Program-made: the position numbers and the translations under genes
Shown: one piece after another, positions 63,610 through 64,000 of the stretch
Position numbering within the stretch: position 1 is the first letter of the stretch
Layout of the letters: each line of letters begins with the position of its first letter
The notes under the pieces: generated by a model
What the model was told of the DNA's origin: nothing
The model's database searches: none
What the model saw: only the letters and a program-made list of their open reading frames with translations
DNA from: Eoetvoesiella caeni
GTDB lineage: Bacteria > Pseudomonadota > Gammaproteobacteria > Burkholderiales > Burkholderiaceae_B
NCBI RefSeq assembly: GCF_003315175.1
Contig: NZ_QNRQ01000011.1
Span: forward strand, 1-64,000
DNA length: 64,000 bases
Direction of reading: 5' to 3'

Positions 63610-64000
63610 ATGGCAAAACGCGACTTTTATGAGATCCTGGGCGTAGGAAAGAACGCGACCGAGGCAGAAATTAAAAAAGCCTACCGCAAGTTGGCAATGA
63701 AGTATCATCCGGACCGCAATCCGGACAGCAAAGAAACAGAAGAGAAGTTCAAGGAAGTCAAAGAAGCCTACGAGATGCTGTCCAACGAAGACAAGCGCGC
63801 AGCTTATGATCGTTTCGGACACGCGGGCGTCGATCCCAACGCCGCCGGCGGCGGCATGGGCGGGGCGGGGTTCTCCGATGCCTTCGGCGATATCTTCGGA
63901 GAAATCTTCGGGGGTGGACGACGCGGTGGCGGCGGCCCTCAGGTGTATCGCGGCGCCGACCTCAAATACACGCTGGAAATCAGCCTGGAGCAAGCCGCTC
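63610..64000 (+). CDS. dnaJ: Chaperone DnaJ, 5' part (cut by window end)
   Basis: 130 codons are visible. The J domain is complete: [22 protein letters not shown], the HPD motif in MKYHPDRNP, and [12 protein letters not shown] Gly-rich linker follows ([23 protein letters not shown]), and the zinc-finger region lies beyond base 64000. DnaJ stimulates DnaK ATPase. 105 nt separate it from dnaK, with no clear terminator, so read-through is likely. Confidence 0.95.
   Translation, partial: MAKRDFYEILGVGKNATEAEIKKAYRKLAMKYHPDRNPDSKETEEKFKEVKEAYEMLSNEDKRAAYDRFGHAGVDPNAAGGGMGGAGFSDAFGDIFGEIFGGGRRGGGGPQVYRGADLKYTLEISLEQAA

Noticed and set aside
1-64000. CRISPR arrays, insertion sequences, rRNA genes
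   Set aside because: No regularly spaced repeats, no transposase with terminal repeats and no rRNA sequence were seen.

Overview
The window is the right-hand part of an integrative and conjugative element (ICE) of the ICEclc/PFGI-1 class, about bases 1-50723, integrated at the 3' end of a tRNA-Gly(GCC) gene, followed by about 13 kb of chromosome. The chromosomal gene order murB, dapB, bamE, fur, recN, nadK, hrcA, hemH, grpE, dnaK, dnaJ, together with high GC content and sigma-32-type promoters, suggests a betaproteobacterium of the Alcaligenaceae (Bordetella/Pusillimonas/Castellaniella-like). The left end of the ICE lies outside the window.

Layout. Bases 1-1649 hold the end of the TraD coupling protein gene and a membrane protein gene of the transfer cluster. 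Bases 1654-9142 are a defence island on the opposite strand. It reads, in order of transcription: HTH antitoxin, PIN toxin, TRIP13-like AAA+ ATPase, a second Cap protein, a HORMA protein, a CD-NTase (together a type III CBASS core), a DUF6602-type protein with a PD-(D/E)xK-like pattern, and a separate Rad50-like ATPase. Bases 9283-23367 are the rest of the G-type type IV secretion cluster, with a radC gene inside it. A DUF3742 gene, a RES/Xre-type toxin-antitoxin pair and the MobH relaxase TraI follow (23382-27264).

Bases 27.4-46.3 kb are cargo, and almost all of it fits osmotic or potassium stress: an OtsA-like trehalose-phosphate synthase, a TorF-type porin, KdpABC with PtsN and KdpDE, a GNAT/RimK-like ATP-grasp operon preceded by two tiny membrane ORFs, and a ProXWV-like glycine betaine transporter. 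Five promoter regions in this cargo share tandem AATTTAYG-like repeats in 11-nt phase, exactly 21 nt upstream of a -10-like hexamer. This suggests one OmpR-family regulator, most simply the island's own KdpE, controlling all units. The right end (46.5-50.7 kb) has a LysR regulator, an XRE regulator, a LysR effector domain without HTH, and a tyrosine integrase.

The integrase carries a C-terminal domain clearly related to the antitoxin of the RES toxin at 24 kb in the same element. The strongest leads for something undescribed are the shared stress operator with its regulon, the RimK-like/GNAT/mini-membrane-protein operon, the integrase-antitoxin fusion, and the CBASS locus with a non-standard candidate effector.
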